Positions 34,751 through 37,471 of a stretch of DNA of 37,471 bases are shown in pieces (the stretch's first letter is position 1; each line of letters begins with the position of its first letter). The stretch is from contig JAPOOK010000046.1 in the NCBI GenBank assembly GCA_026713485.1, positions 1-37,471 on the forward strand. Direction: 5' to 3'. Source of the stretch: Chloroflexota bacterium (GTDB lineage: Bacteria; Chloroflexota; Dehalococcoidia; UBA6926). The position numbers were made by a program, and so were the translations under genes. The notes beneath the pieces were generated by a model. The model searched no databases. It was not told the origin of the DNA and saw nothing but the letters and a program-made list of their open reading frames with translations.

Positions 34751-37471
34751 TTACACCAGCCCGTCTGAGCAGACGATCCTAACAATGTGAGCATTTACTG
34801 GCTGCTCTTGTGTTGCAGCGTCGACCGGGCTTAATCGGTAGCGCTCTCGGAGCGCTTGTAGGCGGACTAGCAGTGCGTCGCCTTCTAACTGAATAGTTCG
34901 TATCTCGGTCAGTGCGTTCTCGACTTGAGGTGTATGGAAGTCAGCGAATATCCGGCGGAGGTCATCGTTTTGTCGAGTCTTGTCGGGGTCATTGGCGGTC
35001 AGTCCTCGGGACAAATTGAGCTCCCGATTGATGTAGCGACGTGTTCGCGTATCACGAGGTCTGCGCACTTGGCCAAGGCGCTGCCGAAACTCTGACCTGA
35101 AGGTCTCAAATGCCGCCATGACACGTTCATTCGTCTTGGGAAGAAGCACTTCTACAGGAGTATCCGGCGCGCACTCTGCGGCTGCAACGAATTGTGCCGG
35201 GCTGATTGCTCTGGGGGTCAATGAGTCGTCAATCGCGTAGCATGCCCGAACGCCATTCGATGAGAAGAGGGCGATTGTTTCACCCCGGCGAGGAGCATCG
35301 AAAGGTGATGGGTCGTTGTCACTGGGGGCAGTGATGACCCGGAGTGCGGAGCGTATTCCGTCCGGGAGTTCGGTAATCGTGCGCCAAAGATCAGGCTGCT
35401 CATCCTGTATTCGTTGCAGGCGTCCCGCGGCCAGTTGATTTGCCGCCACCTCGTCCAGCCCATCGTCCTCGTCTGGCATCTCTTGAGACCCATAGATTCG
35501 GTACATAGCCTCCAGATTCAACCGCTCCGATTCGTGAAGCAGCTTGCTATCCAGGCCGATTAGGTCATGGAAAGACTGAACCCGCCTCCTCAAGCGTTCG
35601 GTCAGGTCTAGTTCCGCATCAACATCTCTGTCCGGCCACATGTTGTGTAGGTTGATCGTTTGATGCTCGGTTCCGATGCGATCCACGCGGCCAAATCGCT
35701 GGATGAGCTTTACAGGATTCCAGTGCAAGTCGTAATTGAGAACTCGTGCGCAGTCCTGCAGGTTCTGTCCCTCGGAGACGACGTCGGTCGCCAGCAAGAT
35801 TCGGATCTCCGGCCCCGTCAGCCTTCTGCCTCGGGCCGGGTTTGAATTCGGGGAGAAGCGCCTTACGACGTTTTCTGTATCAGCTCCGGTGCTGCCCGTG
35901 AGGCGTACGATCGTGGGGTTCCTTCCCTCAGGATTCAACTGCTCATAAAGGTAATCAATGGTTGTTTCGGCCTCCGAGAAGATGAGCACCTTGCCACTTT
36001 TCACATCCGGCCTGTCCAGGAAGTCCTGTAATACACGGAGCTTGTCGTCATCTTCCGGGCTGATGTCCTTCACCTTGTTCAGGATTGTCGACAAGACCTC
36101 ATAGTCCGCGTCAAGTTCCGGAATCCACTCGTCAATCTTGAAGTCGGTGACATTGTGTACGAGCTTGGAGCGCCTTTGGCCGGTTTCCTGACGCCTGACC
36201 TCCTCTTGCTGTAAGACGCTTAGGAGAGTGTCAGCCTCGAAGCCCTCTCCTCCCAGCATCCGGGTTGCCGTGCTTCCGATAGGAACAAACCCAGCTTCAA
36301 GGGCCTCCTTGAAATTCCTGTTGCTGCGCATCAGCGAGTTCAGTGTCGAACGGAACGCCTCGATGCTCGATTCCAGTCGCTTGAGCAATAGGGCTGCCAT
36401 GAGTCGAGCAATCCTGTCTTGCGCGCGGAACAAGTCGCGGTATTCTGGACGATCTCGCACCTCATCCTTGATGTATTTGGTTGCCCTGTACCGGTAGGCT
36501 TTGTGTTTCCTGAGCAACGCCTCGATCTCATCGAGAGAGCCCGCCTTCGCATATACCTTGTCGAGGTGATATTCCACGTTGCCGAGAACAGTTTCGGGGA
36601 ACTCCACCGGCTTCCCGTCAATCTGGGCTGAGTTCCCAAACAGCTCATGAATATCACGTCGCCGACGCCGTATGAAGACCGGCGTCAGTACCTCTTGGAC
36701 TTCCGCCCTTGGTACGTTGGGACGCGAAGGACGCGAGGGCGTCGGCCCTTTCGATCCCGCCCGTTCCCACTCTTCCACTTGTCTCTCATAGTTCTCGTAG
36801 TCGGCGCGATATGCGATCCAACGCTGAGCATTGCTGAAATATTGTTCCAGGCTGGCGGGCTCGATGTTCAACCCGTGGTCTCTCTCGTCCAGAAACAGGT
36901 TGATCTGCCGGTAGATGTCCATAGGCCCCAAGTTCTGAGGCGTTGCGCTCATCAGCACAACCTTGTGGTTGCCGGCCTCAAGATAATCGCGGAGACCTTT
37001 GGAGCGCATGTTGACGTTCCTGAAGTTATGCGCTTCATCAACTAGGACGGGCCCGCGATTCGCATATTCGCGCTGTAGCACAATGCCTTGCCCAGGAGGA
37101 GGACCTTCGACGTATTGGCCCAACTCTTCGTCGAACTCAGGGTCCGGGTCGGATGTAATCATGCTATGCGAAACGACTTCTGCGCCCAGACCGAACTCCT
37201 CGTTCATGCGCCGCCACATGGGAATCAGCCCTGCTGGGCAGAGGATCAGTGGGTTACCTTCGTTGGGGTAGCTGTTTCGCAACTGCCTCAGGAGTTCTGC
37301 GCCGATAAAGGTCTTGCCAAGCCCTACGACGTCGCCGATGTAGCAGCCGCCGTACGCCTCTATCATCCCCAAACCTTGTTTGACTGCGTCTAGCTGAAAG
37401 TTTGCTAAGGGTTGTCTGGGCGGGAGTGCAAGTTCTTCAGGACCGACTTCGTTGTAGTACAACTCGTACAG
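34751..37471 (-). CDS. SNF2-family helicase/translocase (right edge truncated)
   Basis: This is a superfamily 2 dsDNA translocase. Numbered from the TTG at 37462, motif I is GDVVGLGKT (43-51), motif II is DEAH (142-145), motif III is SATP (172-175), motif V is ATDVVSEGQNLQ (559-570) and motif VI is QRFGRVDRIG (588-597). A long helical insertion (about 200-480) separates the two RecA-like lobes. The C-terminal 280 residues have no recognised domain. The frame is open to the last base, so the true start and N-terminus lie outside the window; related defence helicases often carry a phospholipase D-like domain there. It is convergent with the STAND gene, with a 202-bp gap in which nothing convincing was seen. 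Confidence 0.9.
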   Translation of the reverse strand: MYELYYNEVGPEELALPPRQPLANFQLDAVKQGLGMIEAYGGCYIGDVVGLGKTFIGAELLRQLRNSYPNEGNPLILCPAGLIPMWRRMNEEFGLGAEVVSHSMITSDPDPEFDEELGQYVEGPPPGQGIVLQREYANRGPVLVDEAHNFRNVNMRSKGLRDYLEAGNHKVVLMSATPQNLGPMDIYRQINLFLDERDHGLNIEPASLEQYFSNAQRWIAYRADYENYERQVEEWERAGSKGPTPSRPSRPNVPRAEVQEVLTPVFIRRRRRDIHELFGNSAQIDGKPVEFPETVLGNVEYHLDKVYAKAGSLDEIEALLRKHKAYRYRATKYIKDEVRDRPEYRDLFRAQDRIARLMAALLLKRLESSIEAFRSTLNSLMRSNRNFKEALEAGFVPIGSTATRMLGGEGFEADTLLSVLQQEEVRRQETGQRRSKLVHNVTDFKIDEWIPELDADYEVLSTILNKVKDISPEDDDKLRVLQDFLDRPDVKSGKVLIFSEAETTIDYLYEQLNPEGRNPTIVRLTGSTGADTENVVRRFSPNSNPARGRRLTGPEIRILLATDVVSEGQNLQDCARVLNYDLHWNPVKLIQRFGRVDRIGTEHQTINLHNMWPDRDVDAELDLTERLRRRVQSFHDLIGLDSKLLHESERLNLEAMYRIYGSQEMPDEDDGLDEVAANQLAAGRLQRIQDEQPDLWRTITELPDGIRSALRVITAPSDNDPSPFDAPRRGETIALFSSNGVRACYAIDDSLTPRAISPAQFVAAAECAPDTPVEVLLPKTNERVMAAFETFRSEFRQRLGQVRRPRDTRTRRYINRELNLSRGLTANDPDKTRQNDDLRRIFADFHTPQVENALTEIRTIQLEGDALLVRLQALRERYRLSPVDAATQEQPVNAHIVRIVCSDGLV

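Overview
The window carries a conserved bacterial chromosome core followed by an accessory end that looks like part of a defence island. I favour a Chloroflexota bacterium, possibly a heterotrophic Dehalococcoidia/SAR202-type lineage. The reasons are the gene order, GC-rich codon use, lipoproteins with Thr-Pro-rich linkers, and paired M20 and AtzA/TrzA-type amidohydrolases beside osmolyte and amino-acid importers. This placement is inference from style and content, not from a database match.

Region 1 (1-8262, + strand) is the distal half of the S10-spc-alpha ribosomal super-operon: secY (cut by the left edge), adk, map, infA, rpmJ, rpsM, rpsK, rpsD, rpoA, rplQ, truA, rplM, rpsI. It supplies protein export, nucleotide balance, N-terminal Met removal, initiation, ribosomal proteins, the RNA polymerase alpha subunit and tRNA modification. 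Two members have unusual C-terminal tails. L13 is about twice normal length because of a low-complexity tail with three PPTRRRRR blocks. RpoA has an acidic tail of about 75 residues. The operon ends at a pair of nearly identical 60-bp direct repeats (8265-8404).

Region 2 (8420-13177, - strand) holds a phosphohexomutase, an AcuC/histone-deacetylase-type enzyme, a metallo-beta-lactamase-fold hydrolase and a secreted trypsin-like protein whose catalytic His appears replaced by Glu. Region 3 (13254-18178, + strand) holds an NDUFA9-type SDR, a small VTT/DedA-like membrane protein, ribose-5-phosphate isomerase B, an M20 amidohydrolase and an AtzA/TrzA-type amidohydrolase.

Region 4 (18229-27779) has a PLP aminotransferase and a glycine-betaine-type importer (proV-proW-proX order) on the - strand, with a strong stem-loop after proX. 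Divergent from it, on the + strand, is a general L-amino-acid importer (aapJ-aapQ-aapM-aapP), with a 23-bp perfect inverted repeat between the binding-protein gene and the permease genes. Together these suggest scavenging of betaine-like solutes, amino acids and amide-linked compounds. TypA/BipA follows on the - strand (27813-29651).

Region 5 (about 29,700-37,471) is the accessory end. A 410-bp gap contains a hairpin, a remnant of the 3' end of a second aapP-like gene, and a possible 44-residue Cys-rich ORF. It is followed by a large STAND-type NTPase of 1,492 residues: a Cap4/DUF4297-like N-terminal region, then P-loop STAND core, then a long helical/HEAT-like sensor region. Convergent with it is a SNF2-family helicase cut by the right edge. 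The STAND protein resembles Avs-like antiphage proteins in architecture and is the best candidate for an undescribed system. The helicase points to restriction-like or DISARM-like partners beyond the window. No tRNA, rRNA, CRISPR array or intact insertion sequence was seen.
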